Assembly: GCF_031755915.1 (NCBI RefSeq)
Contig: NC_083390.1
Span: 18,259,001 to 18,323,000 of the forward strand
Reading direction: 5' to 3'
DNA length: 64,000 nt
From: Ziziphus jujuba
Lineage: Eukaryota > Streptophyta > Magnoliopsida > Rosales > Rhamnaceae
Both the position numbers and the translations under genes were made by a program. The notes beneath the pieces are model-generated. The model was not told the origin of the DNA, did no database searches, and saw only the letters and a list, made by a program, of their open reading frames with translations. Below are positions 1-13,736 of this stretch, one piece after another. Numbering within the stretch: position 1 is the stretch's first letter; each line of letters starts with the position of its first letter.

Positions 1-719
1 TGAATTTTGAAAAACCTAAGTAAAAATTGTAATGATGGCAAACCCAAAGAGTATAAAAAGAAGTTTTCCTACGGAAATAATATGATACCCCTTTGACAGC
101 ATTCTGCATACAGGAGGGTTTAAGAGAATCAAGTTAGATAGATAAGGAAAAAAAGAATTAAGAAACTTGATGGGGGTGGGTTAGATATAATAATCAAGAC
201 TAGTAGGAAAATTTATGCGAACCAAACCATTGATATATATATATATACATAATAATTCTCAATATATATATAATAATTCTCAATTATATTGTACCATGGT
301 AGATAGACAATTAAGTTTCCCAGCATGAATCCCCAAACATTTTATTCACATTTTTACACTCCTTTAGAGAATCTGATTAATTGGTTTACAGATATTGTTC
401 AATTTCCTACGTGTTGAGTTAGTCATACAGTTCTAATGTGAATGAGATTTTTTTTTTTTTTTTTTGGGTTATTCAGTTTATTCAACGTTTGTGAGTCTTC
501 ATTCACTTTATTGCTAATAGAAAAATCTAATCTTAGTCAACTTGTTCAATGATATCATGTGAACATGATCCACTAAAATAATTAACAAGTACAACACCAT
601 TCACAGACAAAAGACTAAAACTCTGCAGTACTTATGAAATATAATATAATACCTTTTAATATTTGTTTAATTAGTCAGTGAAAGAGATGCACATAACTTA
701 ATAGGAAAACTTATTACAG

Positions 720-865
720 GCCTATTAACATGTGCTACACCACAAGCCATAGACCAAAAACCAAGACTTTGCATTAATATTGAAAACTTATATATACAAT
801 TTGGACCTAATGTTTAATTTAGTCGGTGAAAGAGACTCCCACATAAACAAATGGGGATTAATTAC
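720..865. repeat. Diverged internal subrepeats of the 3.15-kb unit
   Basis: A motif of roughly 150-220 bp occurs several times inside each unit. Each copy has a stretch like CATAGACCAAAGACCAAGAC, then an AT-rich part, then a stretch like TTTAGTCAGTGAAAGAGA and CCACATAAATTAATGGG. Copies are seen at about 720-865, 3891-4125 and 4126-4345 (unit A), 6890-7030, 7032-7255 and 7260-7440 (unit B), and 18985-19070 with 19070-19200 (unit C). The short minus-strand reading frames over these copies share a peptide only because the DNA is repeated. They are not genes. Confidence 0.7.
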
Positions 866-3800
866 TGTAACACCCCGTCCCGAATCGCACCGGAATCCGT
901 GCACGTTGATCGAGGTTGACCGTTGACCGTTGACCGAAGGGGTCAAAAGTTGACTTTTTGACTCGGTGGGAATTTCGCGTTGACCAGGGTACCGTGGCAA
1001 AGTGCATGACGCCCTGAGTTCGTAGACTAGTAGCACGTCAAAAACGGAGCTACGGTTTGAAAGTTATGGGCAAAACAAGTTGAAGTGTAAACTGTCCAAA
1101 AGGTGCCGGGAGTTGACTTTTTCTTGTGATGTAATTTTAAGTTGACTCTTGTATAGTTGTAAAGTACTCGTCGATACGAGTTCATAGACTAGCGGCACGC
1201 TTAAATCGGACATTTGGTTAAAAAGTTACGGACGTTTGAAATTCGCCGGGTACCGTATTATTTTAATATATCTGGCTTAAGTGCACAGTAATGCCACGTG
1301 TCAGCTTCTAATTGGTCCACATGGCATGAACAGTGTCACGCAGGGTTTTTATTTGTTAAAACTCTCGGGGAAGAGAGAGAAAGAGAGAGAGGAGAGAGAA
1401 AGAGAGAGAGAGAGTTGTCGGCCACCGGAGGTTTTCAAGTTTTCCGGCCGAGATACTGTACACGCGCCGGCCAGCCAGATTGCCCACCTCATTTCCGGCA
1501 AAACCTCCAATTTTCACGGCGAACGGCCGCCGGACGCGCCCGGATCGGACGTCCGAAGTTCGACGGCGAGTTTTTCCCCTCCACCGCCGGCCACCGCAAA
1601 TCGACCCACTTCTGGCCATTTTCCGGCCACACGCGCCAGCTAGCCTTGATCCTCTCCTCAAGTCCGGCCGACCCACCAAAAATCACGGCCATCGGACCAC
1701 CGACGAGCCGGGATCGGAGCGTTTTCCGGCGAGGGGCCGGAAATCTTCAAACGGTGATTTCTCAGCCGTCCGGCCTCCGTTTTGCTCACCGCCGGTTCCA
1801 TTGAGTTGCTCTCCTCATGATCTACAAGACTGCAAAATTTGACGACCAACGGCCACCGCACGGGCCGCCGCCGGCGACGGTTGCCGGTGACCGCGGCGGC
1901 TCGCCGGAAAGTACTGTTCCGGCGAGTACCCAGTTTTCCGGCCGGCTCCAGTCCGCTGTGTTCGATCTCCTGAACCCGAATCCGGCTTCCGTTTCCGCCA
2001 ATTCGCGACGGTTTGGGAGAATTGCGGAGCCGAAACCCGAAAAGCTTCCCGACGAAATTCCGACCCCGTCGGGTACGATCATCGGAAATTAAGACCGGAT
2101 CTGTGATTAGCATCACTCGAGCTTCGATTCGGTATATAATTCGTAAATTTTAGTTATCGTTGGTGTTCGCTCCCTGGGTACCCATTTGGGGATTACCCGG
2201 ATAAAATATTAATATTTGTGGTTTGGTACTGTGGATGTTTTAGGTGCACGTATGAGTAGCGGAGCCGATCCTACGGAGGATCTTGATTGAGATACGTGCA
2301 TAAGGTGAGTGACCCACCTTCAAATTAATTTTGGGAATTTAATTGATGAATATATTATATGTGTGATTTAAATATTTGGAATTTAATTTCTATGTGCCAA
2401 ATATTTATTTGATTTATTGTGAAATTATTTGTGAATTTATCGGATTTAAGAAATGTGCATTTCACCAATTTATGCCATGTGAAATTATTTTATGGTTTTG
2501 AGGATTTTGAAATTCTTGTGGTTTTAATATTAAATTGGGCATGATTTGATTTTCAAATATTTCAAAGAAAATATTTGGTTATGTTGGTGATTTCAATTTT
2601 TATAAAATATGCCCAAGGAATATTATGAGATTTGATTATGATATTTCGAGAAATTATTTATGCTTGGAAAAATGTGGATATTTGAATTGATGGATTTGGG
2701 AGTTGGTGGATTTGAAAATCATGGAATTTATGGTATTGATTATAAAGAAATTACGGAGAATTTCCGGGTTCAAGCGGATGGATTATGCCTGCTATGCTTA
2801 TGAAAAATGTGAAATTTGTTTTATGATTTAAATTTATGGATTTTATGATTTTTAGATGCACCGTGCACGTACTGGTGTTCTGATTATGTGATATGGTATA
2901 TGTGATATGGATATTGTGCACACGGATATGATTAGCGCGCAGGTAGGTGTGAGTAGCGCGCAGGTGATATTATGAGGGTGTCCTGTGGATGCCATCGGAT
3001 GAGGGTAGACCACCCCCCTTTGGCCGGGACACCAGGTTAGCAGCGGCGCAGTGGGACGCCACGCGACCGTATGCCGGTTTCTCTCTATAACCTCCTGTCT
3101 GGCGGTACCTTGGGACGCTGGGTACTGTTGGCGCCACTGGTATATAGTGGGTGCATCAACTGATTTTCAGAACTATGTTTTAAAAATAAAATATTTTAAA
3201 ACTGTATTGGAATTAAAATTAATTATTACTGTTTCCGGTATTTAATTATTTGATGTCTTGGTTTTCGGGGAATATGAATAAAGGGTTTTGTGAAAATGTT
3301 TTAAAAGGAGAACCTTTCCAACTGAGAGAATTGTAAGGGTTTTGAGAGAAAATATTATTTCCAAATAATTATTATTTATATACCTATTACCGTGGTATTA
3401 TATTGTATAGTAGTAGGGTCGCTCACTGAGATGATTAGCATCTCACACTCTTAAATTCCGTTCCTCTAGGTACCAGGTTGTCGGTGTTCACTCGGAGCGG
3501 ACTTGATCTTCCTCGCTGTATTAGTTTGTGCAGTACCTTGTTCTTCTTTTACTGCAGTTGTAATATTTCTTTCACTCTTGCTGTATTCTATACTTTGTAG
3601 TATTTCATAAAGCTCTGTATACTATATGGGACACTTATGTATTTGTATTGTACTGGATTACTGTATTTTTATTTTGGGTGCTGAAATTTGTGGAACCAGT
3701 TTGTAGTACTGTGGGAGGAATAAGGGGACAATTATAGAAGTGTGTTTTCAGTGCAGGGAATTTTGTGGTAAGTCCATCCCTTAGGGGAGGTTCTGCCGGA

Positions 3801-3885
3801 TCTTCCACAGAAGGGTTCGGTAGGGTTTCCCTGGGATCAGGGCTTGTCTAGGGTTCCGATGGGGAACTTTGGACGGGTCCTGACA
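866..3885 (+). mobile_element. Solo long LTR (3020 bp), TSD ATTAC
   Basis: It starts TGTAACACCCCGTCCC and ends GACGGGTCCTGACA, so it has TG...CA ends. It is flanked by ATTAC at 861-865 and 3886-3890. Unit C near 19050 shows the uninterrupted target (GATTAATTACAGACC). No internal coding region is present, so this is a solo LTR left by LTR-LTR recombination. The left end carries many TTGAC boxes. The middle (about 1430-2090) is GC-rich and starts with a GA microsatellite (1370-1414). The right part is AT-rich. The TGTAACACCC start and the great length resemble Ty3/gypsy chromovirus (Tekay/Del-like) LTRs; that assignment is inference. Confidence 0.88.
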
Positions 3886-6800
3886 ATTACACACCTCGTT
3901 ACCATGTCCTACACCTTATACCATAGATCATAGACCAAGACTCTGCAATATTGACCAAATATAATATATACTCCTCTTGAAAAGAAAATATATGTATATA
4001 TATATATATATCTATATATGCAATTTTGGACGTATTTGTTTTATTTTGTTTTAGTTTCGTGGGTAAAGACAAGTATATGTTTAATTTAGTCAGTGAAAGA
4101 GAAATCCACATAAATTAACGGGCAAACTTATTAATCACCGGCTTCATTAACATGTAATAATACACAAGCCATAGACCAAAGACCAAGACTCTACAATATT
4201 GACCAAATATAAAATATAGTCACTTAAAAAATATATACATACGATTAGGAGGTACGTATATTATTATTATTATTATTATTTTTGAATTACCGTATTTGTT
4301 TAGTTGAGTCGGTGAAAGTGATAAACTTAAAGGGCAAATTAATTATATTCCTCTTGACGGGCATACCACTGAGTCAAAGTCATATAACTCTACATAGACA
4401 TAGATATTTTGCAGGCCCATCCTCTAATATGTGATGGTATATCATTTGGTAATATATGTCAGTGAATCAGATTCGGTACTTATGAATAATGCCTATCGTT
4501 GTCTAAGTTTTGTGGCTACTTCAAACAAAAAAGGTCAAACTATAGTTGTCTTTAAGCGAAGAACTATTACATTTTATCGCTAAAAACCCATTGTGACTGC
4601 TTAATTTTTGCCACAACTAATCATGAACAAGTTTAGTAACAAAATCCTTTTAGTTACAGAGGCAAATACTGTTGAGAAAAAAATTTGTTGTATTGAAATT
4701 TAAAATTTAACTGATAATATATATATATATAATTTTGGTATAGTAAGCTTACATATCTACTTTATAATGGATGTATGTGCAGCGGATGTCTGCATGCCTT
4801 TATTGCATGTAGTGCACCTTTTACCATATGTTAATTGGTGTACATATCATATGAATTACGAATTAAATTAACTCGTGAGCAGCATAACATAAATATACAA
4901 AAGAAAAGTTTTGTACCAGATCAATTTGATTTATTTTATTAGTTAGATAGAACCTATTTTTTAAGCTAAATATAAAGGATTGAGTTTATAAATTTTTAGT
5001 ACAATCTTATTATGTCAACATAATAAAAGATTAATTATATATATATACACACACACACTTATAGGTGTAGTAATTCTCAAGTCTGTAATGTTTGGATAAA
5101 TAAACCATTAAAATTTCTCTTGTCAAACATTTTTTGGGTAATATCCCTTGTCGAACATTTGGTAAAGATTTAAATATGTGTTAACATATTTAAATGAATA
5201 ACCTATACTACAGTACAACATGGCAGACTATCATAGACTACGAGACTGAAGTATTTGACCATGTATAATTTTTTTATGCATACAAACATGCTTCTTCATT
5301 TTGCCATAATTACACTTTTTATCAATACTTTAAGAAATTCATCGTTAACTTCCATTCATATTTTACAATTTATCAACGACACCCATGCCACTAATTAAAC
5401 GGTAAATGTAAACCATTAATTTGACTACATTTAATTAATTAATGGTCAAAAAGATGCCAGAAGTTTTTTAAACAATAAAAAAATAATTACAGGATATTGC
5501 TTTTAAATTTTAAAAAAGTGGTTCTAAGCACACTATATTTCTAAAGAATTCTTCATATTAAAAACCTACTGTTAACCAATATCCTTAAAAACTCAATAAA
5601 TAAATAAAACAGAATATACACTGTCAGATTTATATAAACAACAGATTCTTGTTTTATCCAATATACACATTTTTCACGGAATAAAAATATGATGGCATGC
5701 ATATCAAATGACTACACATATCACAAAATATGTTTTAGGTTTATGCTACACTTCCCAATTTGTCAGGTATATACTACGAAAAATGGCATGAATCGGTAGG
5801 AAATACTATTCCGCCACAATATGAGGCGGCGTCGACATCAGATTCATAGGTCTATAATTGTTGGGATGCCCCAAAACATTATAGGTGTTTGTTTTTAAAG
5901 GTGAAATAGGCATGTTTTATTGGTGTGGGAAGCAAAAATATAACTAAGTACCAGTGTGTATAAAATGTAATATGGTTATAAGAAAATATAGTGTAGTTGA
6001 AACTACCGATTCATATTTTAAAATATTAGAGGACGTTAGTGACAAATTTGTTAAAGGATGTTAATGACGAATTGTGCTATAGGTTATGTGTAAGAACTAA
6101 TATAACTGTTGACGCTTAAGTTTAATGGCTTTCAAGGTGTTGTTAATCAATTTAAAAATATTATGAAATTAAGGATGAATTTTGAAAAACCTAAGTAAAA
6201 ATTGTAATGATAGCAAACCCAAAGAGTATAAAACGAAGTTTTCCTATGGAAATAATATGATACCCCTTTGACAGCATTCTGCATACAGAAGAGTTTGAGA
6301 AAATTAAGTTACATAGATAATTAAGAAACTTGACCCCGGGGGGGGTGGTGTGGGTGTGGGTGTGGGTTAGATATAATAATCAAGACTGGTAGGAAAATTT
6401 ATGCAAACCAAACCATTAATATATATGAATATATATATAATAATTCTCAATTATATTGTACTATAGTAGATAAACAATTAAGTTTCCTCGCAAGAATCCC
6501 CAAATATTTTATTCACATTTTTACACTCCTTGAGACAATCTGATTAATTAGTTTACAGATATTTTTCAATTTCCTACGTGTTGAGTTAGTCATACAGTTC
6601 TAATGTGAATGAGATTTTTTTTTTTTTTTTTTTGTGTCATTCAGTTTATTTAACGTTTGTGAGTCTTCATTCACTTTATGGCTCATAGAAAAATCTAATC
6701 TTAGTCAACTTGTTCATTGATATCATGTGAACATGATCCACTAAAATAATTAACAAGTATTACACCATTCACAGACGAAAGACAAACTCTGCAGTACTTA

Positions 6801-9278
6801 TCAAATATAATATAATCCCTTTTAATATTTGTTTAATTAGTCAGTGAAAGAGATACACATAACTTAATAGAAAAACTGATTACAGGCCTATCAACATGTG
6901 CTACATCACAAGCCATAGACCAAAAACCAAGACTCTGAATTAATATTGAAAACTTATATATACAATTTGGACGTGTTTGTTTAATTTACTTGGTGAAAGA
7001 GACACCCACATAAATAAATGGGGATTAATACAGACCTCGTTACCATGTACTACACCTTATGCCATAGATCATAGACCAAGTCTCTGCAATATTGACCAAA
7101 CATAATATACACTCCTCTTGAAAAGAAATATATATATATATATATATATGCAATTTTGGACGTACTTGTTTCATTTTGTTCTATTTTCATTGGTAAAGAC
7201 ACGTAGTTGTTTAATTTAGTCAGTGAAAAAGAAATCCACATAAATTAATGGGCAAACTTATTAACCAAAGGCTTCATTAACATGTAATAATCCACAAGCC
7301 ATAGACCAAAGACCAAGACTCTACAATATTGACCAAATATATATAAAATATAATCACTCTTAGAAAAAAAAAAAATTTTTTTTTTTTTGAATTACCGTCT
7401 TTGTTTAGTTGAGTCGGTGAAAGTGATAAAGAGCAAATTAGTCCTCGTAACGGGCATACCACTGGGTCAAAGTCATATAACTCTACATAGATATAGATAT
7501 TTTGCAGGCCCATCCTCTGATATGTGATGGTATATCTTTTGGTAATATATGTCAGTGAATCAAATTCAGTACTTATGAATAATGCCTATCATTGTCTAAG
7601 TTTTGTGGCTAGTTCAAACAGAAAAGGTCACACTATAGTTGTCTTTTAGCTAAGAACTCTTACATTCTGTGGCTAAAAACCCATTGTGACTGCTTAATTA
7701 TAGCCTCAACTAACCATAAACAAGTTTAGTCACAAAATCCTTTTAGTTACAGAGGAAAATGCTGTTGAGAAAAAATTTTGTTGTATTGAAATTTACAATT
7801 TAACTGATAATATATATATATATATATATATAATTTTGCTAGAGCAAAGTAAAATATTTACTTTATAATGGATGTGCAGTGTATGCCTTTATTACATGTA
7901 GTGCATCTTTTACCATGATCCATCCAAAATTTCTCACCAGAACCCTAGATAAACCTTGATTCCAGGAAAACCCTATTGAACCCTCCAATGGAAAATCCGG
8001 TAGAACCTCCCCTAAGGGTTGGACTTACCACAATTTTTCCTGCACTGAAAATACACTTCTATATACCCCCCTTATTCCTTCCACATTACTACAATTTAAT
8101 TTCACAATTTACAGCACTCCAAAATAATAACAGGAAATTAATGCAGTATTTAATAAAATGTGTTCAATACAGTATACAGAGCATTATATAAATAAATATA
8201 AAATTAATACAATGTCAGTTAAAGAAACAATACAAGATGAAGAGGAAAAAGGAAGGAAATGCTTCTTGGACTTTCAGCAATGAACTGAAACGTCAAGCTC
8301 ATCCCGGACGATCAACGTCTCCCAACCTGGGCCTAGGGGAACGGAATTTAGAAATATGAGATGCTAATCATCTCAGTGAGTGACCCTATCTACTGTACAA
8401 TTATAATAGTAACGATAATTATAGTACATTTGATTAATTAAGAATAAATAAATAAATAAATAGTAATTAATTGAAAATAATATTTTCTCTCAAAACCTTC
8501 ACCATTCACTCTATTGGAAAGGTTCCCCTTTTAAAATATTTTCGAAAAACCCAATCTTTTATGCCCCGAAAATCAAGGAATAATTAATTTAATAAATAAT
8601 TAAATAATCCAAATACGAATAAAATATAATGAAATATAATAAAATAAATTTAGAATACTTGCATTAAAGAAATATAACATAAAAGTAAAATTCAATACAT
8701 AATTCGTAACATTTGATTTAATAAATTAAAATAAACAGTGTCAAAAATATAATTTAAATAATTACAAACAATCCTGTAAAATAAGTGGCAAAATATTATA
8801 ATATTTATTTTGAAATATTCAACCAATCTATATAATATTTTAATGCAAGATGCATTTTTAAAACATTAATTTCAAATAAGTGACATAAAATATAAATAAA
8901 TACATTTTAGAAAATACTAATTGGAAATAGGTGATAAAACAAATTAAATACATTTAATTTAAATGCGGCTTTAAAACTTTAGAATTTGAAATTTATATCA
9001 AAAAAATAATATTTGACGCACCACACTATATACCAGTGATGCCCTATGATACCCAGCGTCTCGAGCACCATCTGGCGGGAGGTTAAAGAGAGACACTTGC
9101 ATACGGTCGCTTCGGCATCCCGATAGCGCCACTGCTTAAATCGTCATCCCGGCCATGGAGGGGGGCGGCTTATGGCCAATATCAAATTTGCCTGCCCTCG
9201 GTCCGATGGCAACTCACGGGAGACATTATAACGTGCGCGCTCATCCACATATACAGTACAGAACACCAATACTGTATG

Positions 9279-11415
9279 TGTCAGGACCCGTCCAGAATTC
9301 CTTTCCTGGAACCCTAGACAAGCCCTGATCCCAGGAAAACCCTACCGGACCCTCCAACGGAAAATCCGGCAGAACCTCCCCTAAGGGATTTACTTACCAC
9401 AAATTACCTGCACTGAAAATACACTTCTAACAACATCCCCTTATTCCTCCCACAATACTACAACTTGGTTCCACAAATTACAGCACTCCAAAATAAATAC
9501 AATAATCCAGTGCAAAATAAATACAACAAGAGTGAAGAAATATTACAACTGCAATAAAAGAAGAACAGGGTACTGCACGAACTAAAACAGCGAGGAAGGT
9601 CGAGTCCGCTCCGAATGAACACCGACAACCTGGTACCTAGAGGAACGGAATTTAAGAGTGTGAGATGCTAATCATCTCAGTGAGCGACCCTACTACTATA
9701 CAATATAATACCACAGTAATACAGTAGATAGATAATAATTAATTGGAAAATAATAATTTCTCTCAAAACCCTTACAATTCTCTCAGTTGGAAAGGTTCCC
9801 CTTTTAAAACATTTTCACAAAACCCTTTATTCATATTCCCCGAAAACCAAGACATCAAATAAATATCCGAACAGTAATAATTATATTTTTTAACTCCAAT
9901 ACAGTTTTAAAACGTTTTATTTTTAAAACATAGTTCCGAAAATCAGTTGATGCACCCACTATATACCAGTGGCGCCAACAGTACCCAGCGTCCCGAGGTA
10001 CCGCCAGACAGGAGGTTATAGAAAGAAACCGGCATACGGTCGCGTGGCGTCCCACTGCGCCGTTGCTAACCTGGTGTCCCGGCCAAGGGGGGGTGACCTA
10101 CCCTCATCCGATGGCAACCACAGGATAACCTCATAATATCAACCGCGCACTAATCACACCCACCTGCGCGCTAATCACATCACCTACGCGCTAATCACAC
10201 CCACCTGCGTGCTAATCACAACCGTGTGCACACTAACCATATCACATATAAACAGAACACCAGTACGTGCACGGTGCATCCAAAAATCATAAAATCCACA
10301 TATTTAAATTATATAACAAATTTCACATTTTTCATAAACATAGCGGGCATAGTCCATCCACTTGAACCCGGAAATTCTCCGTAATTTCTTTATAATCAAC
10401 ACCATAAATTCTATGATTTTCAAATCCTCCAACTCCCAAATCCATCAATTCAAATATTCACATTTTCCCAATAGCATAAATAATTTCTCGAAATATCATA
10501 ATCAAATCTCATAATATTCCATGGGCATATTTTATAAAAATTGAAATCACCAACATAACCAAATATTTTCTTTGAAATATTTGAAAATCAAATCATGCCC
10601 AATTTACCATTAAAACCACACCAATTTCAAAATCCTCAAAACCATAAAATAATTTCACATGGCATAAATTTGTAAAATGCACATTTTCTTAAATCCAATA
10701 AATTCATAAATAATTCCACAATAAATCCAATAAATATTTGGCACATAGAAATTAATTTCCAAATATTTAAATCACACATAATATAGAATACCAATTAAAT
10801 TCCCCAAAATAAATTTGAAGGTGGGTCACTCACCTGGAGCACGCAATTAACCCACGATCCACTACGGGATCAATTTCACGACTCACCGGTGCTCCTAGAA
10901 CAAAATTCACAGACAGTCAAATAAATTAATATTTTAATCGGGTAAATAATATCCGGTACCCGGGGGTCAAACACAAACTTTAACCAAAATGGTCGAATAA
11001 TATACCGAATCGAAGCTCGTGGGACGAGGATCACCAATCCGGTCTCCATCGACCCCAATTCTGCCGGAGGTGGCCGAAATTTGGCCGGAAAGTTTCGGCC
11101 GGTTTTCAATCCCTCGTATCTCGCACACCGCTTCAAATTTTTGAGATTGGAGGTCATTTTTGAACTCAGGGGACCCAAAATAGGGGGAGAGGAGGCTTAA
11201 TTCGGATTGGGCTGGCCGGAAAATACAAGAAAAGAGGAGAGAGAAATTTTGCCGGCCGGCGGCTTCTCCGGCCCGATCGGCGCGCGTCCGGCGGCCGGTG
11301 ACTGTGAAAATTGGCGGCCGAGCTCACCTCCTCCTTCCGCACGTCACTGGCCGGCGCGTGTACTGTATGGGTGGCCGGAATTTAAAAACACGGGAGAGAG
11401 AGAGACGGACGGGAG

Positions 11416-11446
<31 letters not shown>

Positions 11447-12143
11447 AGAAGAAGAAAAGGAAGAAGAAGAACAGGAGTCGGGCCCTGGCCCTTTTTTCCC
11501 ACGTGGGGAAAGAAAAAAAAAGAAAAAAGAAAAGAAAAAGAAAAAGAAAAAGGAAAAATAAAAATAAAAATAAAAATAAATAATTAAATAATCAAATAAT
11601 ATTAATAATAATATTATTATTTAAAATAATAATTAAAATAATTTGATTTTTCACATGGTTGACATGTGGCTTCTCAACATGGTGACACATGGTCACCTTC
11701 AGTAAGTCACACGTGGCACATCGTTACGCGTGTAAAAATAATATTAAAATAATACAGTATTTGAAAAACTTTACAGGTCCATAACTTTCAAACCACATGT
11801 CCAAATCGGACGTGCCGCTAGTCTACAGACTCATATCGACGAACACTTCACAACCATGCATGAGTCAACGCTCAACCTTGCATGAATAAAAAGTCAACTC
11901 CGGCACCCCTTGGACAGTTTGGACCTCAACTTGTTTTGCTCATAACTTTCCAACCGTAGCTCCGTTTTCAACGTGCTACCAGTCTACGAACTCGTGCCAA
12001 CGTGTACTTCGTAACGGTACCTCAGTCAACCTAGAATTCCAACCGTGTCAAAAAGTCAACTTTTGACCCCTTCGGTCAACGGTCAACAGTCAACCTCGAT
12101 CAACGTGCAAAAATTCCGACATGGTTCGGGACAGGGTGTTACA
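9279..12143 (-). mobile_element. Nested solo long LTR (2865 bp), TSD GTATG
   Basis: The plus-strand ends are TGTCAGGACCC and GGGTGTTACA, i.e. the reverse complement of the family ends. GTATG flanks it at 9274-9278 and 12144-12148. Joining the flanks restores the sequence seen in other family members near their cognate of this site (for example reverse complement of 21180-21205). It is closest to the LTR at 866-3885 in sequence. A GAAA/GAA-rich microsatellite occupies 11396-11580. No internal region remains. Confidence 0.87.
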
Positions 12144-13736
12144 GTATGAGTGCGTCTAAAACAAATAACCAAATTTATTAAAATTCACCGTGGGAATTAT
12201 ACCATTTTTCAAACTCACATTCCCACATTTTTCTTTAATCCTCATCATAAATCCATCACTTTAAAATCCATCAAGTTCAAATCCATCAATAATATATAAT
12301 TAATTTTTCCCCAAATCATAAAATCAATCAAATAATATTCCAATGGCATAATTATATAATTTGAAACCACCAAACTTAAACCAATATTTTTCTTGAAATC
12401 TTTAAAATCAAATCATACCAAAAATAATATTAAAACCACATGAATTTCATATATAATTTAATTCCACAAATCCTCAATATTAATCAAAATAAATTCACAA
12501 ATAAATTCCGTAATAAATCAGATAATATTACCTTTACAATTCCTTTAAATATCAAATTGTCATAAAATCTAGATTTCCATAATTTATCCAAAAATCATAT
12601 ATTTCAATTTATTCAAATATGGGCATCAAAATTTAATTCACAATTTATCTAACAATTAACATAAAATAAAAACATTCAAATATTAAAATATCACAATATA
12701 ATTAATTTGACTCCCAAAATTAATTTTGAAGGTGGGTCACTCACATCGAGTACGCAATTAATCCAAGATCCTCCATGGGATCAATTCCACGACGCACACG
12801 TGCTCCTAGAATAACAATATTACACAACTCAAATAAAGTAATATTTTATTCGGATAAATAATACCCGGTAACGGGGGGGATTTAACACAAACGTTAACCA
12901 AAATTTACGAGTAATACACCAAAACAAAGCTTATGGAACGAGGATCGCGGATTGAGGCTTATCTCCCGGAGATCAGACCCGAGGTGGTCGAAATCTCGCC
13001 GGAAAGCTCTCGGAACTCAAGTCTGCGATTCTCTCAATCCGTCAGGAATTGAGAAAAGTGGACATCGAATTTGGGTTTAGAGGGTCGGAATTAGTGGGAA
13101 AGGATGGACGGTGCAACTGGAAACTCGCCGGAAAGTCGATTTCCCGACTAGCCGCCATGGTCACCGGAATCCGCCACCGCCGGCGGCGCGTTCGGTGGCC
13201 ACTGGCCGTGATTTTTGGTGGGAAGGTAGATCGGGGAATGGGTGACTCAACCGGACTGGCAGTGAGGCAAACGAAGGTCGGAATAGGGAGAAATCTGGGT
13301 TTTAAGCAATCGGCACCGCCGCAGAAAAAAGTCTCAATCCGGGCGCGTCGGAGGTCGATTGGCCGTGATTTTTGGCTGGCCGGCCGGTTTTCAGGTGGGC
13401 TTCAAGCTAGGGTGGTGCATGTACTGTTCTGGTGGCCGAAAATAGGTGAACGGCGGTTGGCCAGTTGTGTTTCTCTCTCTAGCTTTCTTTCTCTCTCTCT
13501 CCTCCTTTCTTTCTCTCTCCTCTCCCTGGCTCCCCTATTTTGCCAAATTAAAAGTCATCCGTAGGTGACACGCTTCACTCATGGGATTGGCTGAAAATAA
13601 GACACGTGGCACATACTGTTCACTCAAGTCAAAATATATTAAAATATTACGATATTCGAAAAATTTTATATGTCCATAACTTTTAAACCAGATGTCCAAT
13701 TTAAGCGTGCCACAAGTCTATAAATTCGTATCAACG

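Larger units (their letters stand above)
1..6175. repeat. Tandem repeat unit A (about 3.15 kb without its LTR insertion)
   Basis: The sequence starting at base 1 recurs almost identically at 6176 and 18471. The similarity continues colinearly through the whole unit once the long LTRs are removed. Unit A carries one solo LTR (866-3885 plus a 5-bp duplication), so its own length is about 3150 bp. It is AT-rich and has no credible coding region. It contains three or four diverged copies of a shorter internal repeat, then unique-looking AT-rich sequence. The unit may start left of the window. Its origin (transposon or plain intergenic duplication) is not recognisable. Confidence 0.85.

Noticed and set aside
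1281..2116. Overlapping long frames on both strands in the GC-rich LTR middle (also 11207-11587, 13049-13564, 14304-14864, 19802-20371).
   Set aside because: Stop codons are rare by composition (CCGG-rich and GA-rich). Frames differ between copies and no domain is recognised.
3051..3245. 64-codon frame in the LTR at 866 with a near-identical peptide at 9855-10055 (minus).
   Set aside because: Both lie at the same place of two copies of one LTR. The other subfamily does not keep the frame. The similarity follows from the DNA repeat, so coding is not supported.
788..4111. Minus-strand small frames sharing the peptide MWxSLSLTKLN (788, 3899, 7050).
   Set aside because: They sit on the internal subrepeats of the 3.15-kb unit; the peptide is a shadow of the repeated DNA.
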